Shown: positions 40,969-49,412 of the stretch, piece after piece
Layout of the letters: every line of letters starts with the position of its first letter
Position numbering within the stretch: position 1 is the first letter of the stretch
Source of the DNA: Bin87 sp034423115
GTDB lineage: Bacteria; Chloroflexota; Dehalococcoidia; Lucifugimonadales; UBA3495
DNA length: 64,000 bases
Direction of reading: 5' to 3'
Assembly (NCBI GenBank): GCA_034423115.1
Contig: DAOUJD010000087.1
Span: 1-64,000, forward strand
Notes under the pieces: generated by a model
Databases searched by the model: none
Seen by the model: only the letters and a program-made list of their open reading frames with translations
Told to the model about the DNA's origin: nothing
Translations under genes and position numbers: made by a program

Positions 40969-41850
40969 ATGCTGGTTGACCTGATTCGCCTCACCGCCGC
41001 CGACGGAGTGGAACTGGACGGGGCATTCTTCGAGCCATCTCCGGACGCCAAACCGGCCGGGCCTATAGATGCCGTCCTGTGCATCCACGGGTCCGGGCGG
41101 GCTTTCTACACGGCGGCCACGGCCAACATGGCCAACGACCTGCGGAACCAGGGCTACGCCGCCCTGACGTTGAACACGCGAGGACACGACACGGTTTGGG
41201 TGGACCGGCAGACCGGCGTGGCGGAGGGCAATGCTTACGAAATCCTGGACACGGGCCGGCAAGATCTGCGCGCCGGAATTGATTACCTGTCCAACCTGGG
41301 GTACCACCGGATCGGGATATTGGGCCACAGCATGGGCGCCGTTAAGGTTGCGTACTACGCCGCGGTGGAGGGCGATCCTCGCGTTGCGGCGGTGATTCCC
41401 GTTTCGCCGGTGCGTTTGTCGTGCTCATACTACCTGGAATCGGAGGACGCCGAGGAGTTCCGGAACAACCTAGAGACCGCCGACCAAATGGAGGCGGAAG
41501 GCCGGGCCCTGGACCTGTTCTACGTGGATTTTCCGATCAAGGAGATGTTCTCGGCGGCGGCGTACCTGGACAAGCACGGTCCGTTGGAGCGCTATAACAT
41601 AATCCAGCACGCGCCGAATATCCGGGCACCGTTGTTCGTGCTGTCGGGCTCGCTGGAAACACACACTCGGTTGCTGGACGTGCCGCAGGATATGATCACT
41701 GCCGCCGTCAACAGCCCCCGCGCCGAGTACGTGGTGCTGGAGGGCGGGAATCACTCGCTGACCAACATGATGCCCGAGGCGGGCACGGCGGTGCTGAGCT
41801 GGCTGGCGTCGCTGTCCACCGTTGGCGCGGCTGCGGTTGCCGCTGACTGA
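40969..41850 (+). CDS. alpha/beta hydrolase
   Basis: A 293-residue alpha/beta hydrolase: VLCIHGSGRAFY oxyanion loop, nucleophile GHSMGA, acid in the FVLSGSLETHTR strand region and His in EGGNHSLTNM. Related to UPF0255 or dienelactone hydrolase-like proteins. The ATG at 40969 has GGAGG 9-13 nt upstream; an ATG at 40954 is in frame but lacks a site. Follows the cytochrome gene by 40 nt. Confidence 0.85.
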   Translation: MLVDLIRLTAADGVELDGAFFEPSPDAKPAGPIDAVLCIHGSGRAFYTAATANMANDLRNQGYAALTLNTRGHDTVWVDRQTGVAEGNAYEILDTGRQDLRAGIDYLSNLGYHRIGILGHSMGAVKVAYYAAVEGDPRVAAVIPVSPVRLSCSYYLESEDAEEFRNNLETADQMEAEGRALDLFYVDFPIKEMFSAAAYLDKHGPLERYNIIQHAPNIRAPLFVLSGSLETHTRLLDVPQDMITAAVNSPRAEYVVLEGGNHSLTNMMPEAGTAVLSWLASLSTVGAAAVAAD

Positions 41851-41855
41851 TCTTC

Positions 41856-42308
41856 ATGCCGGAGCCGGCGAGGGAGTCCATCAGCGTCGTTCCAATCGGT
41901 TATGTGCGGAGCCGCTTCACGAGTTACGCACCGTCGGACGAGATGCGCGGCGAACCGTCTGCGATAATCGTATTTCCAGAGTTCGCGGATGGGATTATGG
42001 GCCTGGAGGCCGGCGATCGGATTCTGACGTTGTTCGCTTTGCACCGGGCCGTCGAAACGGGCTATGAGTTGCAACTGCGTCCGAGGCACAACCCGGCCAA
42101 CCCGATTCGTGGGGTGTTCGCGACGCGGAGTCAGTACCGGCCGAATTTCATCGGGGCTACCGTGGCACGCATCGTGGGGGTCAGGGTGGATGAGGTCAGC
42201 GGCGAGGGCATATTGGATGTCGTCGAACTGGATGCTCAGGACGGGTCGCCGGTGATTGACATAAAGCGGCACTCCTCGGCGTTTGATGAGGGTGTGTCGC
42301 CGGGTTAG
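41856..42308 (+). CDS. trmO: TrmO family tRNA t6A37 N6-methyltransferase
   Basis: A 150-residue member of the TsaA/TrmO (UPF0066) family, which methylates N6 of t6A37 in tRNA-Thr using SAM. PIGYVRSRF at the N-terminus, HNPANPIRGVFATRSQYRPNFIGATVARIVG in the centre (canonical GVFATRSPxRPNPIG, with small changes), and DVVELDAQDGSPVIDIK at the end match. It starts 5 nt after the hydrolase stop. Confidence 0.85.
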   Translation: MPEPARESISVVPIGYVRSRFTSYAPSDEMRGEPSAIIVFPEFADGIMGLEAGDRILTLFALHRAVETGYELQLRPRHNPANPIRGVFATRSQYRPNFIGATVARIVGVRVDEVSGEGILDVVELDAQDGSPVIDIKRHSSAFDEGVSPG

Positions 42309-42314
42309 GTTTTT

Positions 42315-42343
42315 TTGACACCGCCGGGGCGTTCGGATACCAT
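42315..42343 (+). promoter_or_regulatory. sigma70-type promoter of the FmdB-like gene
   Basis: TTGACA (42315-42320), 17-bp spacer, TACCAT (42338-42343), 74 nt before the ATG at 42418. A TTTTTT run just upstream may end the trmO transcript. Confidence 0.65.
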
Positions 42344-42417
42344 CCTCTGCGGTGTCGCGGGTGCTGGCTGAAACCAGTCATGACCGGACCAACGAACGCG
42401 CAGACATTAAAGTTAAT

Positions 42418-42726
42418 ATGCCCATTTACGAATACCGCTGCCAAGCCTGCCACCGGGTCAGCAGTTTCTTTTTCAAGGTGGCGTCGGCAGCGCGGGGCGT
42501 GAGTTGCTCCCATTGCGGTGACGGTGGGATGGAGCGGATCATGTCATCGTTTTCACAGGGCCGCACCGAGGCTGACGAATACCGGAACCTGGATCCGCGC
42601 TACTACAAAATGGTGGACGACGCGCTGGGCAAAGCGTCTCCCGGATCGGATCCTGACCACTACCTGCGCCAGATGGCGCCCTTCTCCTCCGCTGAAAAGA
42701 GCGGCGATCCTTACTTCAATGAATAG
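42418..42726 (+). CDS. FmdB-type zinc ribbon protein
   Basis: A 102-residue protein with an FmdB/CxxC_CXXC_SSSS zinc ribbon: MPIYEYRCQACHRVSSFF and CSHCG. The C-terminus is polar with SGDPYFNE. Family members are small putative regulatory proteins of unknown role. The ATG at 42418 fits the family; upstream in-frame codons overlap the promoter. Confidence 0.85.
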   Translation: MPIYEYRCQACHRVSSFFFKVASAARGVSCSHCGDGGMERIMSSFSQGRTEADEYRNLDPRYYKMVDDALGKASPGSDPDHYLRQMAPFSSAEKSGDPYFNE

Positions 42727-42770
42727 GTTCGGCGCCACGCCGGCCTTTTGTCCCGGGAGGCTAGATCTGA

Positions 42771-43208
42771 ATGGCTGATGACGCTATCGCATTTCCCTCG
42801 CTGGCCTGGTTTGAGGCCCTGCGCGGTTTGGTCAACGAGGACCCGGGGTATCGCCAGTTCGGCACGGTGGACGCCGATATGGGCGTGAAAGTCGCCGATG
42901 AAGTGTATGTCATCACGTTCGAGGCGTTCGAGTGCAAGTCGGTACGGACGGGCAACGAGTATGATCTGATCAACGTGGACTTTTTCATTGAGATGGATAG
43001 CGACGCGTGGCGCGCGATGCTAGAAAACATCAAGGACAACGGTGGCGCCGAGGCGGGGCAGACCCTGGTAAGCCTGGACATGATCCACGAGATTTCCAAC
43101 AACGCCACCGGGGACCAACTGCGGGCGGACCTGTTTTTCAGGTACAACCAGAGCCTGCAGCATTTTTTTGACCTGTCGGCCAATCTGGATACTACGTTTG
43201 CAGACTGA
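42771..43208 (+). CDS. SCP2-like sterol carrier domain protein (tentative)
   Basis: A 145-residue soluble protein: PSLAWFEALRGLVNEDPGYR, VKVADEVYVITFEAFE, FFIEMDSDAWRAMLENIKDNG, and LRADLFFRYNQSLQHFFDL. The alternation and the D.D.W..M motif resemble SCP2 sterol carrier domains that bind lipids or acyl-CoA. The identification is by pattern only. GGGAGG precedes the ATG. Confidence 0.6.
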   Translation: MADDAIAFPSLAWFEALRGLVNEDPGYRQFGTVDADMGVKVADEVYVITFEAFECKSVRTGNEYDLINVDFFIEMDSDAWRAMLENIKDNGGAEAGQTLVSLDMIHEISNNATGDQLRADLFFRYNQSLQHFFDLSANLDTTFAD

Positions 43209-43220
43209 AGGGGACAATTG

Positions 43221-44327
43221 ATGACGACCGCCACTGTTCAAGAGCAAGTCGGGATGGACCCGGCAGCCGTTGAGGAACTGGAGAAGCTGTTTAACCAGCA
43301 AATTGACCGGGGATTGCATCCCGGCGCAGGGCTGGCCGTGTACCGCCACGGCAAACTCGCGGTGGATATCTGGGGTGGGCTGGCCGACGATGCGGCCGGC
43401 ACGCCGGTGGACGCCGACACCATGTTCATCCTGTACTCATCCACCAAGCCATTTGCGGCAGTCTGCCTGCATATCCTGTGGGAACGGGGCCAACTGGATT
43501 GGGACGACACGGTGGCCAAGTACTGGCCAGGGTTTGCCAAGCACAACAAGGGCGGCGTGACCATTCGGCACATATTGACGCACCGGGGCGGGTTTCCGGA
43601 GACGCCACCGGAGCTATCCTGGGAACGCTGGCAGGACTGGGACTACGTGGTCAAGTGCATGGAGGATATCATCCCTGACTACCCGGCCGGGCAGATCATG
43701 GCGTATCACCCGCGCAATTTCGGCTGGGTGATAGGCGAGTTGGTGCAACGGATCGACGGGCGGCACATCGGAGTGTTCCTGCGCGAAGAGATATTGGATC
43801 GCCTGGGTATCGTTGATGGATACGTGGGGCTGCCGGCGGAACTGGAGCATCGAGTGTCCCGCATTCACGCAATGGAGGACTGCGACCGGCCCGGCATGAT
43901 CCGTCCGTACAACCGGCCCGAAGTCCACCAGGCGGTGCATCCTGCCGGCGGCGGCATCTTCGCAGCGCGGGGGCTGGCGCGGTTCTACGCGATGATGGGG
44001 AACGGCGGAGAGTTGGACGGCGTGCGCATCATGAAGCCGGAGACGGTTGCCGAGGGCACGCGGCTGCAGCTGGAGGCCAACGACTTCTCGCTGGGCACGC
44101 GGATGCGTCGTTCGCTGGGCCTGGTGCTGGACGACAACCGGATGGGAGTCACCCCTACCAACGGCGTCGGCACGTTCGGGCACGGCGGCGCGGGCACGTC
44201 GGTTGGTTGGGCAGACCAGTCGATGGGACTGGCGGTGGCGTACATCACCAACGGGTTCCGGGCCAGCGCGACGAACAACCCGCGATTGGCGGCGATTTCC
44301 CGGGCGGTGCGGGCGGCTTGTAGGTAG
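43221..44327 (+). CDS. serine hydrolase (class C beta-lactamase/esterase family)
   Basis: A 368-residue EstB-type serine hydrolase. The SxxK motif is in LYSSTKPFAAV, the Tyr motif in MAYHPRNFGWVIGELV, and GHGGAGTSVGW supplies the third motif. No signal peptide, so cytoplasmic and more likely an esterase than a secreted beta-lactamase. The ATG at 43221 has AGGGGA upstream. Three bases separate it from the DUF952 gene. Confidence 0.88.
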   Translation: MTTATVQEQVGMDPAAVEELEKLFNQQIDRGLHPGAGLAVYRHGKLAVDIWGGLADDAAGTPVDADTMFILYSSTKPFAAVCLHILWERGQLDWDDTVAKYWPGFAKHNKGGVTIRHILTHRGGFPETPPELSWERWQDWDYVVKCMEDIIPDYPAGQIMAYHPRNFGWVIGELVQRIDGRHIGVFLREEILDRLGIVDGYVGLPAELEHRVSRIHAMEDCDRPGMIRPYNRPEVHQAVHPAGGGIFAARGLARFYAMMGNGGELDGVRIMKPETVAEGTRLQLEANDFSLGTRMRRSLGLVLDDNRMGVTPTNGVGTFGHGGAGTSVGWADQSMGLAVAYITNGFRASATNNPRLAAISRAVRAACR

Positions 44328-44330
44328 CCG

Positions 44331-44687
44331 ATGGCCGACATCATCCATCACCTGGCGTTTCGCGCGGACTGGGAGGCCGGGCTGACCGTCGGCGAATACC
44401 GCGCGCCTTCGTTGGCGGACGAGGGTTTCATCCACGCGAGCGGTGACGAAGAGCAGATGCTGCGGGTTGCGGCGCGGCTGTTTGCGGGGCGCGACGATTT
44501 GCTGGTCTTGGTCGTGGACACGGAGAAGTTGGGTAAGGACTCGCCGGTGATTCGCGAACCGGCGAGGTCGGGGGAGATTTACCCCCACGTGTATGGGCCG
44601 ATTAATCCTGAGGCGGTGGTGCGGGTGCGGGCGCTGGTTCCCGAACCGACGGATCCCAGCACGTTCATGATGACCGATCCAGATTGA
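44331..44687 (+). CDS. DUF952 family protein
   Basis: A 118-residue DUF952 protein: IIHHLAFRADWEAG, LADEGFIHASGDEEQMLRVA, LLVLVVDTEKLG and YPHVYGPINPEAVVRVRAL are the family's core blocks. The biochemical function is unknown. Its stop overlaps the next gene's TTG start (TTGA). Confidence 0.9.
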   Translation: MADIIHHLAFRADWEAGLTVGEYRAPSLADEGFIHASGDEEQMLRVAARLFAGRDDLLVLVVDTEKLGKDSPVIREPARSGEIYPHVYGPINPEAVVRVRALVPEPTDPSTFMMTDPD

Positions 44688-45646
44688 GTCGGCTGGGGTC
44701 GCGCATCCTTTACTCTGACGAGCAACTGGCGACTATCAGGGGAGTAATCTCTTCCCTGCCAGCTTTGGATCCATTCAGCATATCCCTGCGGGACGAGGCG
44801 GTTGCGCGGGGTGATTGTCCCCAACGGTTATGGCCTCTGTGGCCCTTGGCGCGAACGGACGTCGAGTTGTGGCGTCTGCTCATCGGGGACGACAGGTTCG
44901 AACGCTTTTCCGTGTACGGCCTGTTTCCTGTGGCGTATCCGCTGGTTTACGACCCAGAATCGAGGGGGGTGACCGTGCGGTACGATGGGCGAACCCGCGG
45001 GCGGGTTGCGATTGTCGGGGACGGGAACACCACCGTTGTGATCAAACCGTGCCAGAGCAGTCGTGAGCCCGCGATTGCGGAGATCGCCGGCGGCCTGGGT
45101 GTTGGGCCCGCTCAGATGCCCACAATCGACGGGTTCTTGACCGAGGAATTCGTGGACGGTGTGTTCTTGACTGATCTTACGGCGGAGGATGCTACGCCCG
45201 ACCGCATGCGAGTGATAGGAGAGTCGTTAGCGGATGCGCTGTTGCGGCTGCACGCCGCCGGCGTGTGTTACAACGACGCGACGGTATCCGATCCGGAGGG
45301 CCGGTCCCACATCATCGTACGCCCTGATGGGGAGATCAGGCTGATCGATTTTGGCGTGGCGTTGCTGCTGGACGACCATCCGCGGGGGCTAACGTTTGAA
45401 GATGCCTGGAATGCGGCGCGCACCGACCCGATGTTTCGTCTATTCCGCCAGATGGCCGGCGGTGGAGATGACGACGCCCTGCGGAGATTCGTAGGAGATT
45501 ACGGGCGGCGCTTGGCGGGTCAATCGGTGGCGGAAATTCAGTCGCGGGATTGGCGGATTGCGGAGCAAGGGGCAGAGGCGATTGCGGGACGTTTTGGCGA
45601 GGTGGTTGGGGATGCGCTACGGGAAGGATTGGCGCGCGGACGTTAG
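44684..45646 (+). CDS. protein kinase-like (RIO/Bud32-like fold) protein
   Basis: A 320-residue kinase-fold protein. A 100-residue N-terminal segment (PQRLWPLWPLARTDVELWR) precedes a short N-lobe with VVIKP (Lys121), a catalytic loop HAAGVCYNDAT (His190, Asp198) and an IDFG metal motif (Asp222). This order fits a small lipopolysaccharide or RIO-type kinase that phosphorylates a protein or small molecule. The start is TTG at 44684, coupled to the DUF952 stop. The target is unknown. Confidence 0.65.
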   Translation: MSRLGSRILYSDEQLATIRGVISSLPALDPFSISLRDEAVARGDCPQRLWPLWPLARTDVELWRLLIGDDRFERFSVYGLFPVAYPLVYDPESRGVTVRYDGRTRGRVAIVGDGNTTVVIKPCQSSREPAIAEIAGGLGVGPAQMPTIDGFLTEEFVDGVFLTDLTAEDATPDRMRVIGESLADALLRLHAAGVCYNDATVSDPEGRSHIIVRPDGEIRLIDFGVALLLDDHPRGLTFEDAWNAARTDPMFRLFRQMAGGGDDDALRRFVGDYGRRLAGQSVAEIQSRDWRIAEQGAEAIAGRFGEVVGDALREGLARGR

Positions 45647-45890
45647 AGGCCAGGGAATGGACCAGCTCGGATCTTGATCGCTTGATCGCGCTTGGTCACC
45701 CTCACCCTAGCCCTCTCCCATCAAGGGAGAGGGGATTTGGCGCTTTAGCACCTACCATCTGCCATCGACGGAAAGGGGATTTGGGCGATTCGGATGATCC
45801 GCAGTTAGGGAACGCTCGCGGTGGACATTGGCAAGGTGGCGGCTTACTATGCCACCATTGATTTATGCAGACATGTGAAGGAGATTCGTT
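45647..45890. other. intergenic region with a palindromic repeat
   Basis: No gene seen between the kinase-like gene and the ThDP enzyme. It carries a family A palindrome (45699-45733) and a nearby inexact echo of its right arm. Confidence 0.6.
45699..45733. repeat. dispersed palindromic repeat family A, copy 4
   Basis: CCCTCACCCTAGCCCTCTCCC, a short loop and AGGGAGAGGGG. 53 nt after the stop of the kinase-like gene. Confidence 0.8.
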
Positions 45891-47609
45891 ATGCAGACCA
45901 GGCAGATGACCGCCAGCGCGTCCCGACTTATGGTCGAACAGCTCGTGGCGTCCGGCGTCAAGTACGTGTTCAACAACTCCGGTTCGCGCGAGGCGCTGTT
46001 CTTTGATGCGCTGCACGCCCGCTCCGACATCCACGGCATCCTGGGCCTGCACGAAGGCGCAGTCACAGCCATGGCCGGTGGTTACACGCAGGGGAGCCTT
46101 ACACCCGGCGTGATGGTGGTCCATCTGGGCGCGGGGCTGGCGCAGGCCATGGGGCAATTGATCAACATCTGGACGGGTAGCCTGCCCGTGGTGGTGATCA
46201 CGTTCGCCGGCGACACGGGCAGTTTCGCGGGCAAGATCAGCCTGGACGTGAGCCACAACGCTGGTCCGACCGCCATCGCCGCGCCGATGATGAAGGCCAA
46301 CTGGACGGTGATCGAGCCGGAGGGACTGCCGGCCGCCGTGGAGCGTGCGTTGCGCGTCGCGATGACGCCGCCGGTGGGGCCGGTACACGTCGCCGTGTAC
46401 GACCGGCTGTTGGGGCCGCAAGAACATACTGCGAACATCATCGATGGCGGCATCCCTGAGTTCCGAGCCGGTTACCCGTCGGACTCGGACGTAGAGGCAG
46501 TGGCAAGCGCCTTGCGGGACGCACAACGGCCGATGATGTACGTGGGTGATGGGATCTGGAAGAGCGGAGCAATTGCCGAGGTTACCGCGCTGGCCGAGCG
46601 GTTCGGCGTGCCGGTGGTGGGTGATCCGCGGGCCTTTCCCATCAAGCACCCGCTACATGCCGGCGGCCGGCGGTTGGAGCAAGCCGGCGACATCGACCCA
46701 GACCTGATTTTGTGCGTTGGCGTGACGCACAACGGAGCGGGCAACGCCAGCGACTACACGGCGTTGTTCAACGCCCAGCGCACCATCGCCATTGGCGCGG
46801 ACGCTGAGAACTTGGAGAACATCCCTGGTCTGGATTTGGCGGTGCTGGCCGACGAGAAACGCACCGCGCAAAGCCTGCTGGATGCCACCAATGGCGACGA
46901 TATGTCCGACCGGCGCGGCTGGGCTCGCGAGGAGGTGGCGTCGCTGCGCGCTCGCACTCGCGCCAACGCCCAGAACATTTCGCCCCAGGAAGGCAGGGTG
47001 CGCCCGGTGGTCCTGGGCGATGCGCTGGATGCGGCCCTGGAGAGGCGAGGCGGAGGTCTGGTGACCATCGAGCAGTTCGCCGTGGCGCAGGACATATTGG
47101 ACAATACGGGTGATCCAGGGAACAACCAGTATGTCCGGCCGGCCGGCGGTTCTGAGGGTTACGGCGCAGGAGCGGCCATCGGGGCCAAGCTGGGCGCGCC
47201 GGAAAAGCCGGTGGTCGGCCTGGTGGGCGACGGGTCGCTTTACTACTCCGATCACGCATTGTGGACGGCAGCGAGCCACAACGTGCCGGTGATGTACGTG
47301 ATCTCCAACAACGGCGCGTACGGTATCGTGGCCAACTCGTGGTACAACGCGGGCGCACAGATGAAGGACACCGGCGAGTACCGGGGGGTGGTGCTGGACA
47401 ACATTGATCCGGTCAAGCTGGCGGAGGGTTACGGAGTGGAGGCAGCAGACGCCACCGACGAGGCAACCATTGGCGACGCCATCGAGCGGGGGCTGCGTGT
47501 GGTTGAGGACGAGAAGCGTCCCTTCCTGCTCAACGTTCACCTGCCGCTGGGTCTTCCGCCGGGGGGGCAGCCGGGTCAGATCTACAGCCTGAGCGGGGAG
47601 ATCGGATAG
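45891..47609 (+). CDS. thiamine diphosphate-dependent enzyme (acetolactate synthase/decarboxylase-like)
   Basis: A 572-residue ThDP enzyme with the usual three domains. The N-terminal Pyr domain includes the catalytic Glu in LGLHEGAVTAMAGGY. The central domain includes AQRPMMYVGDGIWKSGA. The C-terminal PP domain includes GLVGDGSLYYSDHALWTA...NNGAYGIV, the GDG-N metal motif. Related to benzoylformate decarboxylase and acetolactate synthase large subunits, but no small subunit or ilv genes are adjacent, so it is probably a decarboxylase or lyase of a catabolic route. AAGGAG precedes the ATG. Confidence 0.88.
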   Translation: MQTRQMTASASRLMVEQLVASGVKYVFNNSGSREALFFDALHARSDIHGILGLHEGAVTAMAGGYTQGSLTPGVMVVHLGAGLAQAMGQLINIWTGSLPVVVITFAGDTGSFAGKISLDVSHNAGPTAIAAPMMKANWTVIEPEGLPAAVERALRVAMTPPVGPVHVAVYDRLLGPQEHTANIIDGGIPEFRAGYPSDSDVEAVASALRDAQRPMMYVGDGIWKSGAIAEVTALAERFGVPVVGDPRAFPIKHPLHAGGRRLEQAGDIDPDLILCVGVTHNGAGNASDYTALFNAQRTIAIGADAENLENIPGLDLAVLADEKRTAQSLLDATNGDDMSDRRGWAREEVASLRARTRANAQNISPQEGRVRPVVLGDALDAALERRGGGLVTIEQFAVAQDILDNTGDPGNNQYVRPAGGSEGYGAGAAIGAKLGAPEKPVVGLVGDGSLYYSDHALWTAASHNVPVMYVISNNGAYGIVANSWYNAGAQMKDTGEYRGVVLDNIDPVKLAEGYGVEAADATDEATIGDAIERGLRVVEDEKRPFLLNVHLPLGLPPGGQPGQIYSLSGEIG

Positions 47610-47677
47610 ACGACAGGCACATGGCGAGCACGAACTGCGTGTACACGATGTGATTGTCGGATTGGAGGTATGAAAAG

Positions 47678-47926
47678 ATGAGCACCGAATCTCATTCTTG
47701 CAAGATCGGCGCCGATCTTACCGTAGAAATTCCGCTTGCGCTCGCCGACAAACTCGGGTTGAAACCGAACGCAAGCGTCAATGTGTCGATAGTAGGCGAT
47801 TCAATAGTCATTTGCCCCACTGTCCGACCTCGCTTGCGACTGGAAGATCTGTTGGCCGGAGTCACGGAAGACAACCTGCATGGCGAGACCGACATGGGTC
47901 CACCAGTAGGTAGAGAGATATGGTGA
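47678..47926 (+). CDS. AbrB/MazE-type antitoxin
   Basis: An 82-residue swapped-hairpin antitoxin: KIGADLTVEIPLALADKLGLKPNASVNVSIVGDSIVI is a canonical AbrB/MazE DNA-binding domain, and the C-terminal tail is acidic. GGAGG lies 10-14 nt before the ATG at 47678. Overlaps the toxin gene by seven bases. Confidence 0.85.
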   Translation: MSTESHSCKIGADLTVEIPLALADKLGLKPNASVNVSIVGDSIVICPTVRPRLRLEDLLAGVTEDNLHGETDMGPPVGREIW

Positions 47927-48279
47927 TACCCGGCGCGGGAGTTCCCCGCCGCGGCGACGTAGTGATCGTCAATTTCAATCCTCAATTGGGGAGAGAGCAG
48001 GCCGGACGTCGGCCTGCTCTCGTCCTGTCTCCCGGCGCTTACAACGAGAGAGTCGGGTTGGCGATAGTTTGCCCTATCACTAATCAGGTCAAGGGGTATC
48101 CATTTGAGGTTCCCATACCGGCAGGATTGGATGTGACAGGCGTGATCTTGGCCGACCATATCAGAAGTGTGGACTGGCGGGCACGCAATATCAGGGTGAT
48201 ACGCCAGTTACCACGATCCACCGTGGAGGACACGCTGAGGAAACTCGATACTCTGATCGGACTAATGACAGTAGAGTAA
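47920..48279 (+). CDS. MazF/PemK-family toxin
   Basis: A 119-residue MazF-type endoribonuclease: PRRGDVVIVNFNPQLGREQAGRRPALVLSP and LAIVCPITNQVKGYPFEVPI are the family's N-terminal blocks with the catalytic Arg in GRRPALV and Thr in CPIT, and VILADHIRSVDWRARNI follows. Encoded directly after its antitoxin. Confidence 0.9.
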   Translation: MVIPGAGVPRRGDVVIVNFNPQLGREQAGRRPALVLSPGAYNERVGLAIVCPITNQVKGYPFEVPIPAGLDVTGVILADHIRSVDWRARNIRVIRQLPRSTVEDTLRKLDTLIGLMTVE

Positions 48280-48334
48280 GCGTCAGCGCCGGCGCTCCAG
48301 CGCTCTTCACTTCCTTTATTTTCATCAACCGCCT

Positions 48335-48343
48335 TGCTATGAT
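48335..48343 (+). promoter_or_regulatory. extended -10 of the VOC gene
   Basis: TGCTATGAT (48335-48343), 43 nt before the ATG at 48387; TTTATT lies 17 bp upstream as a weak -35. Confidence 0.45.
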
Positions 48344-48386
48344 GGCCTCATGGAAACCTAATTCGTTGCGGAAAAGGGAGGAGATT

Positions 48387-48896
48387 ATGAGTTATACACC
48401 GAGAAGTCTGGGACACGTCAACATCTTCGTCCGCAATGCGGAACGCTCACGCGAGTGGTATGAGGATCTGCTGGGGTTGCACACCTACGGGTTCTTCCCG
48501 GGGCGCGCTGCCTTTATGTCCGCGGATCTGGGGAACTCCCATGAGATCGCGTTGACGCAGGTGGGTGAGGACGCGTTGGGGCCGCAGGGCGGGCAGGTGG
48601 GCCTGAACCACATGGCCTGGTATATGGAAACGCTGGACGACCTGGCGGAACTGTATCATCGCGTCAAGGAGAAGGGCATTCAGATCGACCGAGTGTCCGA
48701 CCACGGGCATGCCATCGGCATCTACATCCGCGATCCCGATGGGAACGGCATTGAGCTATCGTACGAGATGCCGCGCGAGCAGTGGGGCCACGATGAGAGC
48801 GGTTACATGATCGGCGGGACCGAGAAGGGTCGAATGCCGGGACCGTGGGATGAGGAGTTGGCGGCGCAGGCAGCGTTGGTGGGCGCGGCGCACTAG
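48387..48896 (+). CDS. VOC family protein (glyoxalase/extradiol dioxygenase-like)
   Basis: A 169-residue vicinal oxygen chelate protein with two beta-alpha-beta modules: SLGHVNIFVRNAERSREWYEDLLGL, LNHMAWYMETLDDLAELYHRVKEKG and IYIRDPDGNGIELSYEMP. His and Glu at family metal positions (GHVN, NHMAW, IELSY) suggest an active metal centre, perhaps an extradiol dioxygenase. GGGAGGAG precedes the ATG at 48387. Confidence 0.88.
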   Translation: MSYTPRSLGHVNIFVRNAERSREWYEDLLGLHTYGFFPGRAAFMSADLGNSHEIALTQVGEDALGPQGGQVGLNHMAWYMETLDDLAELYHRVKEKGIQIDRVSDHGHAIGIYIRDPDGNGIELSYEMPREQWGHDESGYMIGGTEKGRMPGPWDEELAAQAALVGAAH

Positions 48897-48924
48897 ACGC
48901 ATCCCGAGCAACCGGATGAATAAG

Positions 48925-48945
48925 GGGCGGGTTTCAAACCCGCCC
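48925..48945. repeat. dispersed palindrome family B, copy 1
   Basis: GGGCGGGTTT and AAACCCGCCC around a single base, 28 nt after the VOC gene stop. Related copies at 52995-53015 and 62484-62508 also lie just past stop codons. Confidence 0.75.
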
Positions 48946-49000
48946 TTCGACATTCTTGATGACGGGGAACCCGCCATTGGAGCGGCGTCGCCATGCGCAC

Positions 49001-49348
49001 TTAACCATCGCAGATTGCGAGAGCACGATCCATAACCGGACCGAGATCCGCCTTGGCGCCGGTTCGATCAGGATTGTCTCGCCAAACGGTATCGAGATCG
49101 TTCAGGGTGATGTCGGGGTGTTGTTCGGCCACCCATTGAGGCGCGAGGGGGTTCAATGCGTAGTACTGGCCCCCGATTTCCGCCCATATCGCACGCGGAC
49201 CTTCGCAGTAAAGCGTTGCTTCCGAAGCATGGAATGGCCATGCGTCGCCGAATTCGGCGCTAGTGACCATGATCGGATCGTTCGCTTCACAAGCGACGAG
49301 GATCACAGTCGCAAGAGCGATGGCGACGGTCCGATTGAACGGGCCCAT
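49001..49348 (-). CDS. DUF2511-like lipoprotein
   Basis: A 115-residue exported protein: signal peptide with lipobox VILVAC, then a DUF2511-like domain (MVTSAEFGDAWPFHASEATLYCEG, AIWAEIGGQYYALNPLAP). The family occurs in DNA-uptake-related and periplasmic proteins of unclear function. Stands alone, with the next minus-strand gene 64 nt upstream. Confidence 0.7.
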   Translation of the reverse strand: MGPFNRTVAIALATVILVACEANDPIMVTSAEFGDAWPFHASEATLYCEGPRAIWAEIGGQYYALNPLAPQWVAEQHPDITLNDLDTVWRDNPDRTGAKADLGPVMDRALAICDG

Positions 49349-49412
49349 TTTGAGTCAATCCCCAGTTCGCACCGTGCCGCAGCGTCCAGTTATTTGGCGA
49401 GGCCGCACATCT

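Noticed and set aside
48925..48945. Possible tRNA T-arm (GGTTTCAAACC)
   Set aside because: It is the centre of a family B palindrome repeated elsewhere; no acceptor or anticodon arms.
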